Shown here in pieces: positions 8,828-17,255 of a DNA stretch of 64,000 nucleotides. This DNA comes from Clostridia bacterium (lineage in GTDB: Bacteria; Bacillota; Clostridia; Oscillospirales; Acutalibacteraceae). The stretch's first letter is position 1, and every line of letters starts with the position of its first letter. The DNA is taken from assembly GCA_017407995.1 (NCBI GenBank), contig JAFQVM010000004.1:1-64000 (forward strand), written 5' to 3'. The notes under the pieces were generated by a model. It worked only from the letters and a program-made list of their open reading frames with translations, did not search any database and was not told the DNA's origin. The position numbers and the translations under genes were made by a program.

Positions 8828-8904
8828 CAGGCTGTGCAAATTTTCGAAGCCTTAACGGCTTGTAATGGATATTTTGAAACCGAGAAACAAAGGAATGATA
8901 AGTT

Positions 8905-10278
8905 ATGATACTTGAACACATCGGTTTAAATCAGATAAACGGCTCTCTTGTCGTGCTTGACGGCGTAAAGAATGCGGGGTACGAGGAGATGATCGAGCTG
9001 CGTCTTGATGACGGCACGACCAGAGCCGGACGTATTGTTAAAATAGACGGTGAGCGGGTAGTTATCCAGGTTTTTGAGGGCACACGTGGTATCTCGATGA
9101 AAAACAGCACAACTGTGATGTCAGGCAGACCCATGGAGATGAAGCTTTCACCTGAGATACTCGGCAGAGTGTTTGACGGTCTTGGCAGACCGATAGACGG
9201 ATTAGGAGATATCTATCCTGAGTGCAGCCGTGATGTCAATGGCTCACCTATAAATCCCGTTTCACGTGTATATCCGAGAAACTATATTAATACAGGCATA
9301 TCTTCAATTGATGCCCTTGCCACTCTTATAAGGGGACAGAAGCTGCCGATTTTTTCAGGCTCAGGCATGAAGCACAATGAGCTTGCTGTGCAGATAGTCC
9401 GCCAGGCGAATGTTGCAGACGGTGATGATTTTGCTATAGTCTTTGCGGCAATGGGTGTTAAAAATGATGTTGCGGAGTACTTCCGCCGCTCATTCGAGAA
9501 CGCCAATGTTATGAACAGGGTTACGATGTTTTTGAACCTTTCAAATGACCCGATTATTGAGCGTATCATAACACCTCGCTGTGCGCTGACGGCGGCCGAG
9601 TATCTTGCCTTTGAACTTGGCAAGCAGATTCTTGTCATCTTAACAGACATGACTTCTTATGCCGAGGCACTGCGTGAGTTCAGTTCATCAAAGGGAGAAA
9701 TTCCCGGAAGAAAGGGCTTCCCGGGCTATCTTTACTCAGACCTCGCATCGCTCTATGAGCGTGCGGGAATAATCGAGGGCGCAAAGGGTTCTGTTACACA
9801 GATACCGATACTTACCATGCCCAACGATGACATAACCCATCCGATTCCTGACCTTACGGGTTATATCACTGAGGGCCAGATAGTTCTTGACAGAGGTCTC
9901 GACTATAAGGGAATATATCCGCCTGTAAGTGTATTGCCGTCGCTTTCACGTCTGATGAAAGACGGTATCGGCGCAGGTTATACGAGAGATGACCACAGTA
10001 TGCTTTCGAATCAGCTTTTCGCTTCATATGCAAAGGTGCAGGATGCCAAAGCGCTTGCCTCTGTTATAGGTGAAGACGAGCTTTCGAGCGCTGATAAGTT
10101 GCTCATGGAACTTGGCCGTGAGTTTGAGGAGAAGTTTATCAATCAGGGCTATACTGAGAACAGAACTATCGAACAGACACTTGACCTTGGCTGGGAGCTT
10201 TTGTCGATGCTTCCTAAGTCTGAGCTTGACCGTGTTGATGAGGATGTTCTTGAAAAGCACTATAAGCCAAAAGCTTAA
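8905..10278 (+). CDS. ntpB: V-type ATPase regulatory subunit B
   Basis: A 457-residue non-catalytic nucleotide-binding subunit. The P-loop is degenerate ([13 protein letters not shown]), as expected for B. The segments [18 protein letters not shown] and [17 protein letters not shown] are diagnostic. It forms the alternating A3B3 head. A 77-base gap from A contains the ribosome site AAAGGAATG. Confidence 0.96.
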   Translation: MILEHIGLNQINGSLVVLDGVKNAGYEEMIELRLDDGTTRAGRIVKIDGERVVIQVFEGTRGISMKNSTTVMSGRPMEMKLSPEILGRVFDGLGRPIDGLGDIYPECSRDVNGSPINPVSRVYPRNYINTGISSIDALATLIRGQKLPIFSGSGMKHNELAVQIVRQANVADGDDFAIVFAAMGVKNDVAEYFRRSFENANVMNRVTMFLNLSNDPIIERIITPRCALTAAEYLAFELGKQILVILTDMTSYAEALREFSSSKGEIPGRKGFPGYLYSDLASLYERAGIIEGAKGSVTQIPILTMPNDDITHPIPDLTGYITEGQIVLDRGLDYKGIYPPVSVLPSLSRLMKDGIGAGYTRDDHSMLSNQLFASYAKVQDAKALASVIGEDELSSADKLLMELGREFEEKFINQGYTENRTIEQTLDLGWELLSMLPKSELDRVDEDVLEKHYKPKA

Positions 10279-10311
10279 AAATAATAAAAATTCACGAAAG
10301 GAGCGGCATCG

Positions 10312-10920
10312 ATGGCGCAGGTTTTTCCGACCAAAAGCAATTTAATAAGCACGAAAAAATCGCTTGATTTGGCAAAACTCGGTTATGATTTGCTTGACCG
10401 TAAGCGGAATATACTTGTGCGTGAAATGATGCAGCTCATAGACAGAGCGGGACAGATTCAAAAGAATATAGATGAGACATATTCAAAGGCATATCTGGCA
10501 CTTCAGCGAGCGAATGTTACGCTTGGAATGTGCGCTGAATTTGCCCAAGCTATACCTGTTGACAATTCTTTGAATATAGACCTCAGAAGTGTTATGGGAG
10601 TTGAATTACCGTTGGTAACCCTCGGTGATGAAAAGCCTGGAATGCATTACGGACTCAACTCCACTAACTCTATGCTCGACGAAGCATATCTCAGCTTTAT
10701 TGAGGTTAAGCGTATGACGGCACAGCTTGCGGAAATTGAAAACAATGTCTACCGACTTGCGGATGCTATAAAGAAAACTCAGAAGCGAGCGAATGCTTTG
10801 AGCAATATAATGATTCCTCAGTTTACCGCAACGATTAAGTATATAACTGAGGCACTTGAAGAAAAGGAGAGAGAAGATTTCTCCCGCTTGAAAGTTATAA
10901 AAAATCAAAAAGAGAAGTGA
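10312..10920 (+). CDS. ntpD: V-type ATPase subunit D (central shaft)
   Basis: A 202-residue protein with two long helices (about 10-75 and 125-195), the antiparallel coiled-coil shaft that turns inside the A3B3 head. The start, MAQVFPTKSNLI, and the segment RRxNAL-like KRANALSNIMIPQ are conserved. It is the last gene of the operon, followed at once by a terminator. Confidence 0.93.
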   Translation: MAQVFPTKSNLISTKKSLDLAKLGYDLLDRKRNILVREMMQLIDRAGQIQKNIDETYSKAYLALQRANVTLGMCAEFAQAIPVDNSLNIDLRSVMGVELPLVTLGDEKPGMHYGLNSTNSMLDEAYLSFIEVKRMTAQLAEIENNVYRLADAIKKTQKRANALSNIMIPQFTATIKYITEALEEKEREDFSRLKVIKNQKEK

Positions 10921-10926
10921 AAGTAA

Positions 10927-10964
10927 ATCACGCTTTGAGATTTAATCAAAGCGTGATTTTTTTT
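10927..10964 (+). terminator. Terminator of the V-ATPase operon
   Basis: A perfect 12-bp stem (10927-10938 with 10946-10957) is followed by eight Ts. Confidence 0.9.
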
Positions 10965-11149
10965 AAAAATTTCCATTTTAGAGCAATATGAACACTGCAG
11001 AAAAATCTCTCAAAAGTTAATCTCAATATGTCCCTTTGTTTCCATAAACATAAGGAGTATAAGTTCTCTGCAAACAACAAAAAGAATAGTTTTGAATGTA
11101 TAATAGTTCTTGCACGTTGAGTGTTTTATGTTTTGAAGGGATGATACTG

Positions 11150-12595
11150 ATGGAAGGGATTAAGAAGTTGAGAAAATTTGATACTAAAGTGCAGTATCTT
11201 AAATATAAGGTCTTGCGAGAGGTTGCAAAGGAGGCTTTTAACGGTACCTTGCTTGATAATCTCATCGATATACCTAAAATTATAGCTCCGGGACCTAAGC
11301 CCACAATACGTTGTTGTGTATATAAGGAGCGGGCGATTCTGTCTGAGCGAGTGAAGCTTGCGATGGGTGGCGATAGGAATAATCCGAATGTTATCGAGGT
11401 TATAAAAACGGCCTGCGACGAGTGTCCCATGGGCGGTTATGAGGTTACAAATGCCTGCAGAGGCTGTCTTGCTCACCGCTGTGAGGATGTGTGCCGTCAA
11501 GGTGCAATAACTTTTGACAGACATCAAAAAGCGCATATCGATAAAACAAAATGCGTTGAATGCGGAATGTGTGCCAAGGTGTGTCCATACAGCGCCATAG
11601 CTAATAATAAACGTCCGTGTGAGAAGGCTTGCAAGATAAAGGCGATATCTATGGACGAGGACAAGGCAGCAGATATAGATAATAACAAATGTATTGCCTG
11701 CGGTGCATGTGTGTATCAGTGTCCATGGGGAGCTATCATGGATAAATCATTTATTTTAGATGTTATCGAAATGATAAAAAACAGCGAAAACAATACAAAA
11801 TATAAGGTTTATGCGGTGGTTGCGCCGTCGATTTCGAGCCAGTTTACTTATGCTAAGCTCGGTCAGGTTATAAGCGGAATAAAGGAACTTGGCTTTTATG
11901 ATGTTGCAGAGGCGGCGTTAGGTGCTGATATCGTGGCATATGATGAGTCAAAAGAGCTGGTCGAAAAAGGCTTTTTGGCGAGCTCATGCTGTCCTGCGTT
12001 TGTTGACTATGTTAAAAAGCAGTTTCCGCAGATGGCAGATAACATATCTCATAATCTTTCACCAATGGCTGCTATATCAAAACATTTGAAAGAGAAAGAA
12101 CCCAACTGCAAAGTGGTATTTATTGGACCTTGCACAGCCAAGAAGATGGAGATTCAGCTTGAATCCGTGCGTCCGTTTGTTGACAGCGTAATAACCTTTG
12201 AGGAGCTTCAGGCTCTGTTTGACGGTAAAGGTATCGAGATAACGGAGCTTGAGGAGGAAATTCTTAATAACGCTTCATATTATGGCAGAATCTTTGCACG
12301 CAGCTGCGGACTTTCAGATGCAGTTCGACAGGGAATAAAAGAACACGGATTTGAAGATTTCGATTATAAACCCATTGCTTGCGACGGCATAGAGGAGTGC
12401 CGCACGACCCTGCTAAAGGCGAGCAGAAATGTATGCCCCGGAAACTTTATTGAGGGCATGGCGTGCTCCGGCGGATGTATCGGCGGAGCAGGTTGCCTGA
12501 CCCACGCAGCTAAAGATAAGGCGGAGATTGATAAATACGGCAAAGAGGCAAGCGAAAAGACAATAACAGATGCGGTTTCAGCATTGAAGAAATAA
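11150..12595 (+). CDS. [FeFe] hydrogenase, group-B-like, with ferredoxin domains
   Basis: A 481-residue iron-sulfur protein. The N-terminal third has many Cys pairs (CRGCLAHRC, then CVECGMCAKVCP and CIACGACVYQCP) for several 4Fe-4S clusters. The H-cluster ligands follow: SSCCPAF (Cys280), GPCTAKK (Cys328) and MACSGGCIGGAG (Cys439 and Cys443). The motifs differ from group A (TSCCPxW, MPCxxKxxE) and match the group B style. It would interconvert protons and hydrogen with a ferredoxin-like partner. The ATG at 11150 follows GAAGGG. No maturation genes lie nearby. Confidence 0.87.
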   Translation: MEGIKKLRKFDTKVQYLKYKVLREVAKEAFNGTLLDNLIDIPKIIAPGPKPTIRCCVYKERAILSERVKLAMGGDRNNPNVIEVIKTACDECPMGGYEVTNACRGCLAHRCEDVCRQGAITFDRHQKAHIDKTKCVECGMCAKVCPYSAIANNKRPCEKACKIKAISMDEDKAADIDNNKCIACGACVYQCPWGAIMDKSFILDVIEMIKNSENNTKYKVYAVVAPSISSQFTYAKLGQVISGIKELGFYDVAEAALGADIVAYDESKELVEKGFLASSCCPAFVDYVKKQFPQMADNISHNLSPMAAISKHLKEKEPNCKVVFIGPCTAKKMEIQLESVRPFVDSVITFEELQALFDGKGIEITELEEEILNNASYYGRIFARSCGLSDAVRQGIKEHGFEDFDYKPIACDGIEECRTTLLKASRNVCPGNFIEGMACSGGCIGGAGCLTHAAKDKAEIDKYGKEASEKTITDAVSALKK

Positions 12596-12612
12596 AACAT
12601 CAACCAAACAAA

Positions 12613-12638
12613 AAGCCCACTGCAAGAGCAGTGGGCTT
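12613..12638. terminator. Shared terminator between convergent genes
   Basis: An 11-bp stem (12613-12623 with 12628-12638) lies between the hydrogenase and the convergent regulator gene, with a T-rich run on the plus side. It probably serves the hydrogenase and perhaps both. Confidence 0.75.
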
Positions 12639-12641
12639 TGA

Positions 12642-13193
12642 TTATTTTTTTAGTTTAGCTTGACCGAAAATTCCTACAAACTCAATGTCTGCGGCATATT
12701 TTAATGTGTATGTTTTTTCTCCGTTTTTGATTGCTTGTGTTATGCAGGCAATTTCCTGTTGTATCATTTCGGAGGTTTCATACCACCCGAGTATTGTTGT
12801 GTGTTCACCCCAAAAAGTGACTCTGTCGATTCCGAGCAGGATGTATTTTGGTTCATTTTTTCCGGGAGCGACTATTTTTGATGATTTCACCGATTGGCAC
12901 ATTATGACGGACTCTTTGTCGAAAGCCGTAATAGCGATATTGCTGCAGTGAGCAGATGTGATTTTGTTTTCTGTGTCATCATCTTTTTCTGGGAAAGCCT
13001 CATCGAGCATCAGATAGTCTAAGGATACGTTCAGTTCTTTTGCTATTAAAAGAAGTTTTTCTGTTTCCGGGTATCCGTTTCCCGATTCCCATTTTGAAAC
13101 AGCCTGTCTTGAAACATTTAAAATATCAGCAAGTTGTTCCTGAGTGATGTTTTTTTCTTTGCGTACGGTTTTTAATTTTTCTGCAAAACTCAT
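12642..13193 (-). CDS. XRE-family transcriptional regulator
   Basis: A 183-residue protein. Residues 5-62 are a Cro/C1-type helix-turn-helix (ITQEQLADILNVSRQAVSKW followed by ESGNGYPETEKL). The C-terminal 110 residues are beta-rich, not a known sensor that I recognise, and may be a PH-like or oligomerisation domain. It is divergent from the alkaline phosphatase gene, and a 34-bp inverted repeat lies in the shared gap, so it may control itself and its neighbour. That is inference. Confidence 0.85.
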   Translation of the reverse strand: MSFAEKLKTVRKEKNITQEQLADILNVSRQAVSKWESGNGYPETEKLLLIAKELNVSLDYLMLDEAFPEKDDDTENKITSAHCSNIAITAFDKESVIMCQSVKSSKIVAPGKNEPKYILLGIDRVTFWGEHTTILGWYETSEMIQQEIACITQAIKNGEKTYTLKYAADIEFVGIFGQAKLKK

Positions 13194-13249
13194 TGTACCA
13201 CTCCTTTCGGTCTGCTTTAATTATAATATAAAACGACTTTTATATCTAC

Positions 13250-13283
13250 CAACTTGAACTTGCTTTTGCGCAAATTCAAGTTG
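13250..13283. promoter_or_regulatory. Inverted repeat, candidate operator of the XRE regulator
   Basis: Perfect 9-bp arms CAACTTGAA/TTCAAGTTG (13250-13258 and 13275-13283) flank a central palindrome TTTGCGCAAA (13265-13274). It lies in the gap between the divergent regulator and phosphatase genes. Confidence 0.5.
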
Positions 13284-13310
13284 CAAAAGTGAAAAATATA
13301 AAAAATACGG

Positions 13311-13338
13311 TTGATGATTTTTGAAAAAGTGTTATAAT
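13311..13338 (+). promoter_or_regulatory. Promoter of the alkaline phosphatase gene
   Basis: -35 TTGATG, a 16-base spacer and -10 TATAAT, followed 40 bases later by AAGGAGG and the ATG. No obvious Pho box is seen. Confidence 0.7.
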
Positions 13339-13388
13339 TTATTATAACAGAAAATTATAACTGCGACAAATAAAAAGGAGGATTTTTT

Positions 13389-14576
13389 ATGTCCAATAAA
13401 AAGGTAAGGAAAGTAGTTTCCATGCTTGCAGTTCTTGCTCTCGTTTTCAGCATGCTGAGCATAGGCGTAGTAAATGCTCAGACGGGCGAAGTGGAGCAGG
13501 CTAAAAATGTTATTCTTCTTATCGGTGACGGTATGGGATATAACCATTGGGAGCTTTGCAAGCAGGTAAGCGGCGAAGATGAACTGTTTGTAGAGAACGG
13601 TTTTGAATATTACGGCTATTCTCACACACGTTCTTTTACGAGTAAGGTGACAGATAGTGCTGCAGGCGGCACAGCTCTTGCAACGGGTGTCAGAACATAT
13701 AACCGAGGTGTCGGTGTTTATGTGTATGACCCGTTAGCAATCAGGGCGCCAAAGAATCTCTGTGAGCTTGCTATGGAGCTTGGAATGAAGACCGGCGTTG
13801 TCACATCTGACTCCAATGTCGGTGCAACTCCCGGAGCATTCACCGCACACACGGCAGACAGAAGAAATTATCTGGACATGTCACAGCAGCAGGTGAAGTC
13901 AGGTATAGACCTTATCTGGACCAGCTCCAGCGGAATCATTACGGATAAATATCTTAAGGGTACAGAGTATGTTCTGATTAATGACTGGAATGAGCTCAAT
14001 GCACTTAAGGACGGTCAGAAGAGCATGGGTCAGTTTGATACAGACCTGTGGAAGACATCAAATGATGACAACTGTCCGACATTGTCTGAACTTACAACCG
14101 AAGCTATCGAGAGACTTGATAATAAAGATGGATTCTTCCTTATGGTTGAGGGCGCTCATGTTGATAAGCACTCACACAATCAGGACCCTAAAAACATGAC
14201 CGAAGCTATGCTTGAGTTTGACAAGACTATTGAAGCAGCTGTAGAATTTGCGAAAGAGGATGGCGATACAATAGTCATTGTGTCAGCGGACCATGAGACA
14301 GGAAATATAACACTCAAAGACGGTAAATATGTCTATACACAGGGCAGCCACAGTGCAACAGATGTTCCTGTATGTGTTTACGGTACAGACGATTTTATCG
14401 AGGATGAGCAGGCTGTAGACAACAAGGATATTCCGAAGTTTATAGCAAAAGCTTTGGGCGCAACTGATAAGCAGTTTCCTGCAAGAGTAAATCCTGATTC
14501 GAAGTTTTATATTAAGGATTTTATCGGCTATATAGGCGTGATAATTTCAGCCATCGGCGAAATTATTGGACTTTAA
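13389..14576 (+). CDS. Secreted alkaline phosphatase
   Basis: A 395-residue phosphomonoesterase. Residues 1-30 are a signal peptide ending VVNAQ. Metal and active-site motifs are in order: LIGDGMGYNHW, TDSAAGGTA with nucleophile Ser90, VEGAHVDKHSH, SADHETGN, GSHSATDVPV. It should release phosphate outside the cell or at the wall. The last 15 residues are hydrophobic (IGYIGVIISAIGEIIGL) and may hold it to the membrane, which is unusual. It is a single-gene unit with its own promoter and terminator. Confidence 0.93.
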   Translation: MSNKKVRKVVSMLAVLALVFSMLSIGVVNAQTGEVEQAKNVILLIGDGMGYNHWELCKQVSGEDELFVENGFEYYGYSHTRSFTSKVTDSAAGGTALATGVRTYNRGVGVYVYDPLAIRAPKNLCELAMELGMKTGVVTSDSNVGATPGAFTAHTADRRNYLDMSQQQVKSGIDLIWTSSSGIITDKYLKGTEYVLINDWNELNALKDGQKSMGQFDTDLWKTSNDDNCPTLSELTTEAIERLDNKDGFFLMVEGAHVDKHSHNQDPKNMTEAMLEFDKTIEAAVEFAKEDGDTIVIVSADHETGNITLKDGKYVYTQGSHSATDVPVCVYGTDDFIEDEQAVDNKDIPKFIAKALGATDKQFPARVNPDSKFYIKDFIGYIGVIISAIGEIIGL

Positions 14577-14600
14577 TATTAATTAACTTAATAAAAATGA

Positions 14601-14636
14601 AACACCCGTTCGGATTTATCCGAGCGGGTGTTTTTA
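14601..14636 (+). terminator. Terminator after the alkaline phosphatase gene
   Basis: A long stem AACACCCGnTCGGA/TCCGAnCGGGTGTT (14601-14632) is followed by a T run. Confidence 0.88.
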
Positions 14637-14664
14637 TGTTTACTTAAGTTGTTTATAAATCCTG

Positions 14665-16659
14665 TTATCTGTTTTTTTGCTTTACTCTTTTCAAAACAAT
14701 AGCGGTTCTGTTTGGCAGATAGCATTTAAATCCTATCCATCCTGCAGGAGTGGTAAAAGTTTTATATTGAACAGAGGTGTCAACACGGGAAAGACCGCCG
14801 AATTCGCCGTCATCCGAAGAAAGTACAACATTATAAGTACCCTCTTTACCTACGGGGATAAAATATCCGTCAAAAGATTTTGTTGGATGGAAATTAAAAA
14901 TAAATACAGTATCTTCCTTAGTATATATAAGGATTTTATCCTCTTGATGAAGCCATCTGTTTTCGGCTGTCAAATTGAGCAAATCATTTTCCTTGAGCAG
15001 CTTTATCATAGCTTTATCAAAATCATTGAGTTCTCTGTACCTTAGGTTTGGATTATCTACCAGACTCCATTGTCTGCGGCAGTAGTGATAGCTCCAGCCG
15101 TTGCCTTCACGTGGAAAATCTATCCATTCGGGGTGACCGAATTCGTTGCCCATAAAATTAAGATATCCTTTGCCGGCCAAGGATGCGGTGATAAGGCGTA
15201 TCATCTTATGAAGAGCGATACCTCTGTCTACTACGGAATTGTTGCCGAATTTGTTCATTCCGGTATACATATCAGCATCGCAAAGTCTGAACATTATAGT
15301 TTTATCTCCAACCAAAGCCTGGTCATGAGACTCGCAGTATCCGATATTTTTCTCCTGTGTTCGGCATGAGGTAAGCTCATACCACAGCTTGCCTATATCC
15401 CATTTATCGTCAGTGTATTCTTTTATGGTTTTAATCCACAAATCAGGCACACCCATGGATAGACGGTAATCAAAACCGATACCTCCATCTCGTATGGGAA
15501 TACACATACCCGGCATACCGGACATGTCCTCTGCAATTGTAATTGCGTGAGGATTTATCTCATGAATCAATTCATTTGCCAACTGCAAATATGTGACAGC
15601 ATCCGTATCGGTGTTCATTGAAAAGTACATGTTATAATTTGTAAATGAACTTTCCAATCCGTGGTCGTGATAGAGCATAGAGGTTACGCCGTCAAAGCGA
15701 AAGCCGTCAAAATGGAAAACCTCCATCCAATACTTGAGGTTTGAAAGTAAAAAATGCAATACCTCGTTTTTGGAGTAATTAAAAAGTTTAGTTCCCCATG
15801 CACTGTGATTTCCTTTTTCTCCCTCATGGAAAAATTGGTATACAGTACCGTCAAACTCATTTAGACCTTCATTGGTGTTTTTTACTGCGTGAGAATGGAC
15901 AACGTCCAGCAAAACGGCAATACCGTTTTTATGTGCAGTATTTATAAGCTCTTTTAAGTCTCGGCTGCTGCCGTAGCGTGAAGATGCGGCAAAAAAGTTA
16001 GAAACCTGATAACCGAAAGAGCCGTAATAGGGATGCTCCATGATAGCCATTATCTGTATTGTGTTATATCCCAGCTCTTTAATTCTTGGCAGAACATTAT
16101 CTATAAACTCACGATATGTACCAACGGCATTCTTTTCCTGCGCCATACCGATATGACACTCATAAATAAATGGTGTTTTTTCAGGCACAAAGGCATTATC
16201 TGTCCAAGGAAATTTCTCATATGTGTCCTCAATTTCGGCGCACCATAAATATGTCTGCGGGTCTTGAACAACGTGTGTGGCGTAAAGCGGAATACGACGC
16301 AGTATCCGACCTGAGTTTATAACAATAGCTTGTACCTTTTCGCCGATTTTAAGGGCGTTTTTACCTTTGAGGTGTACTTCGAAAATGCCGTTTTCAAGTT
16401 TGGTCATGGGACAACTTTCGATATCCCAGTTGTTAAAATCACCTGTGAGGTACATTTGGTCAGCGGCAGGTGCCCATTCTCTGTATACCCAACCGGTGCG
16501 TGTGCGGTGAAAACCGAAATACTTGTGACCGTTGGCAAAATTCTTAATCTTTTTGCAGTTGCCTAAAAGAGCCTTTCTTTTAGATAGAAAAAGCTGCGTT
16601 CTTAAATCGATATCCTTTTCAAAAGGTGCTAAATAAGGGTCAATTTCCAAAAGCTTCAT
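14665..16659 (-). CDS. glgB: 1,4-alpha-glucan branching enzyme, eukaryotic-type (GH13_8-like)
   Basis: A 664-residue enzyme that moves alpha-1,4 glucan chains to alpha-1,6 branch points in glycogen. A CBM48-like domain (about 45-140) precedes the GH13 barrel. The nucleophile is Asp323 (FRFDGVTSM), the acid/base Glu377 (ITIAEDMSGMP), and the third acid Asp446 (ESHDQALVGDK). Segments such as MAIMEHPYYGSFGYQVSNFF and YLNFMGNEFGHPEW follow fungal and animal GBE1 almost word for word, unlike the usual bacterial GlgB. No other glycogen gene is adjacent. Confidence 0.94.
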   Translation of the reverse strand: MKLLEIDPYLAPFEKDIDLRTQLFLSKRKALLGNCKKIKNFANGHKYFGFHRTRTGWVYREWAPAADQMYLTGDFNNWDIESCPMTKLENGIFEVHLKGKNALKIGEKVQAIVINSGRILRRIPLYATHVVQDPQTYLWCAEIEDTYEKFPWTDNAFVPEKTPFIYECHIGMAQEKNAVGTYREFIDNVLPRIKELGYNTIQIMAIMEHPYYGSFGYQVSNFFAASSRYGSSRDLKELINTAHKNGIAVLLDVVHSHAVKNTNEGLNEFDGTVYQFFHEGEKGNHSAWGTKLFNYSKNEVLHFLLSNLKYWMEVFHFDGFRFDGVTSMLYHDHGLESSFTNYNMYFSMNTDTDAVTYLQLANELIHEINPHAITIAEDMSGMPGMCIPIRDGGIGFDYRLSMGVPDLWIKTIKEYTDDKWDIGKLWYELTSCRTQEKNIGYCESHDQALVGDKTIMFRLCDADMYTGMNKFGNNSVVDRGIALHKMIRLITASLAGKGYLNFMGNEFGHPEWIDFPREGNGWSYHYCRRQWSLVDNPNLRYRELNDFDKAMIKLLKENDLLNLTAENRWLHQEDKILIYTKEDTVFIFNFHPTKSFDGYFIPVGKEGTYNVVLSSDDGEFGGLSRVDTSVQYKTFTTPAGWIGFKCYLPNRTAIVLKRVKQKNR

Positions 16660-16842
16660 CTTAGCGCACCCTCTCTTTAAATATTTGTTTATATTACTAT
16701 ATCATATAATGGTAAATATTATCAATAAAAATCAGATGTTTTCTATAAACCAAGCAAGCCGAAAACAGAGAAAAGTTTTTTATATTGATTATTAAAAAAT
16801 AAAAAATTGTCAACAATAGCACTGTTCATAAAATAAAAAAAC
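16660..16842. other. Non-coding stretch upstream of glgB
   Basis: AT-rich sequence with no convincing gene. It must hold the promoter of the minus-strand branching enzyme, but no box is good enough to name. The 415-base gap to the tRNA continues with the repeat cassette annotated next. Confidence 0.5.
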
Positions 16843-16875
16843 AAAAGCACCGACCGTAAAGGTCAGTGCTTTTTT
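16843..16875 (-). terminator. Terminator behind the tRNA-Gln 3'-end copy
   Basis: The stem AAAAGCACnGACC/GGTCnGTGCTTTT (16843-16855 with 16861-16873) has one mismatch and has T runs on both strands. On the minus strand it directly follows the copied tRNA end, as the other terminator follows the intact tRNA. Confidence 0.65.
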
Positions 16876-17093
16876 GGCTGGGGAATAGGGATTTTTCCGG
16901 TGCTGTCGCACCTATCGCCTCGCTTCGCTCGTTGCCCACGTCGGCGAAAACAGTCCACCGGACTGTTTTCTTCCGAAAGCCGTTTGGCTTTCTCCCTCCT
17001 TGTTCGAATCCCTATAAAATATAATCGGAATAAAAGAAAAAGCACATCCTTACAGATGTGCTTTTTCTTTTATTTGGCTGGGGAATAGGGATT
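16873..17093. repeat. Direct repeat of the tRNA-Gln 3' end with an internal hairpin cassette
   Basis: The 21 bases at 16873-16893 are identical to 17073-17093, exactly 200 bp apart, and comprise the last part of the tRNA-Gln T-arm, its acceptor and its CCA (antisense on this strand). An inverted 14-base copy of the T-arm (GTTCGAATCCCTAT) is at 17002-17015. Between them are two perfect hairpins, 16947-16956 with 16960-16969 and 16975-16981 with 16986-16992. The 5' part of the tRNA is missing, so this is a tRNA-end-derived cassette rather than a second tRNA. Confidence 0.75.
17033..17071 (-). terminator. Terminator of tRNA-Gln
   Basis: A long stem (17033-17048 with 17055-17071) starts just past the CCA end of the tRNA, with a U-rich side on the minus strand. 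Confidence 0.85.
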
Positions 17094-17148
17094 CGAACCC
17101 CAACAAACAGAGTCAGAGTCTGTCGTGCTACCGTTACACCATTCCCCA
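17075..17148 (-). tRNA. tRNA-Gln (CTG anticodon)
   Basis: A full cloverleaf can be drawn: acceptor TGGGGAA/TTCCCCA, anticodon stem ACAGA/TCTGT around the loop CTCTGAC (anticodon CTG), T-arm with GGTTCGAATCC-like sequence, discriminator G, and encoded CCA. It reads CAG codons. A strong promoter lies 48 bases upstream. Confidence 0.97.
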
Positions 17149-17195
17149 ATGCCGGTGACTCTGACAACAAGCATATTGTTTGCCTGCGAGATGAT

Positions 17196-17224
17196 ATTAT
17201 ACACATATCTTCAAAAAAAGTCAA
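17196..17224 (-). promoter_or_regulatory. Promoter of tRNA-Gln
   Basis: On the minus strand: TTGACT (17219-17224), 17-base spacer, TATAAT (17196-17201). Near-consensus and correctly placed before the tRNA. Confidence 0.85.
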
Positions 17225-17255
17225 CAACTTTTTCCAAAAAAAATTTTTATATATT

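Noticed and set aside
10070..10345. A plus-strand frame spanning the end of the B subunit and the start of D
   Set aside because: It overlaps two clear genes and its product is a Ser/Leu/Arg-rich shadow with no ribosome site.
16863..17088. Short reading frames on both strands across the tRNA-Gln repeat
   Set aside because: They run through hairpins, the tRNA copy and terminators and give Arg-rich or Phe-rich products; the tRNA-derived cassette explains the sequence better.
16873..17093. A second, complete tRNA-Gln
   Set aside because: Only the 3' end is copied; acceptor 5' strand, D-arm and anticodon arm are absent.
17058..17255. Start of the polyvalent frame upstream of the tRNA promoter
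   Set aside because: The frame here is antisense tRNA and promoter sequence; homologous-looking protein begins only at about 17256.
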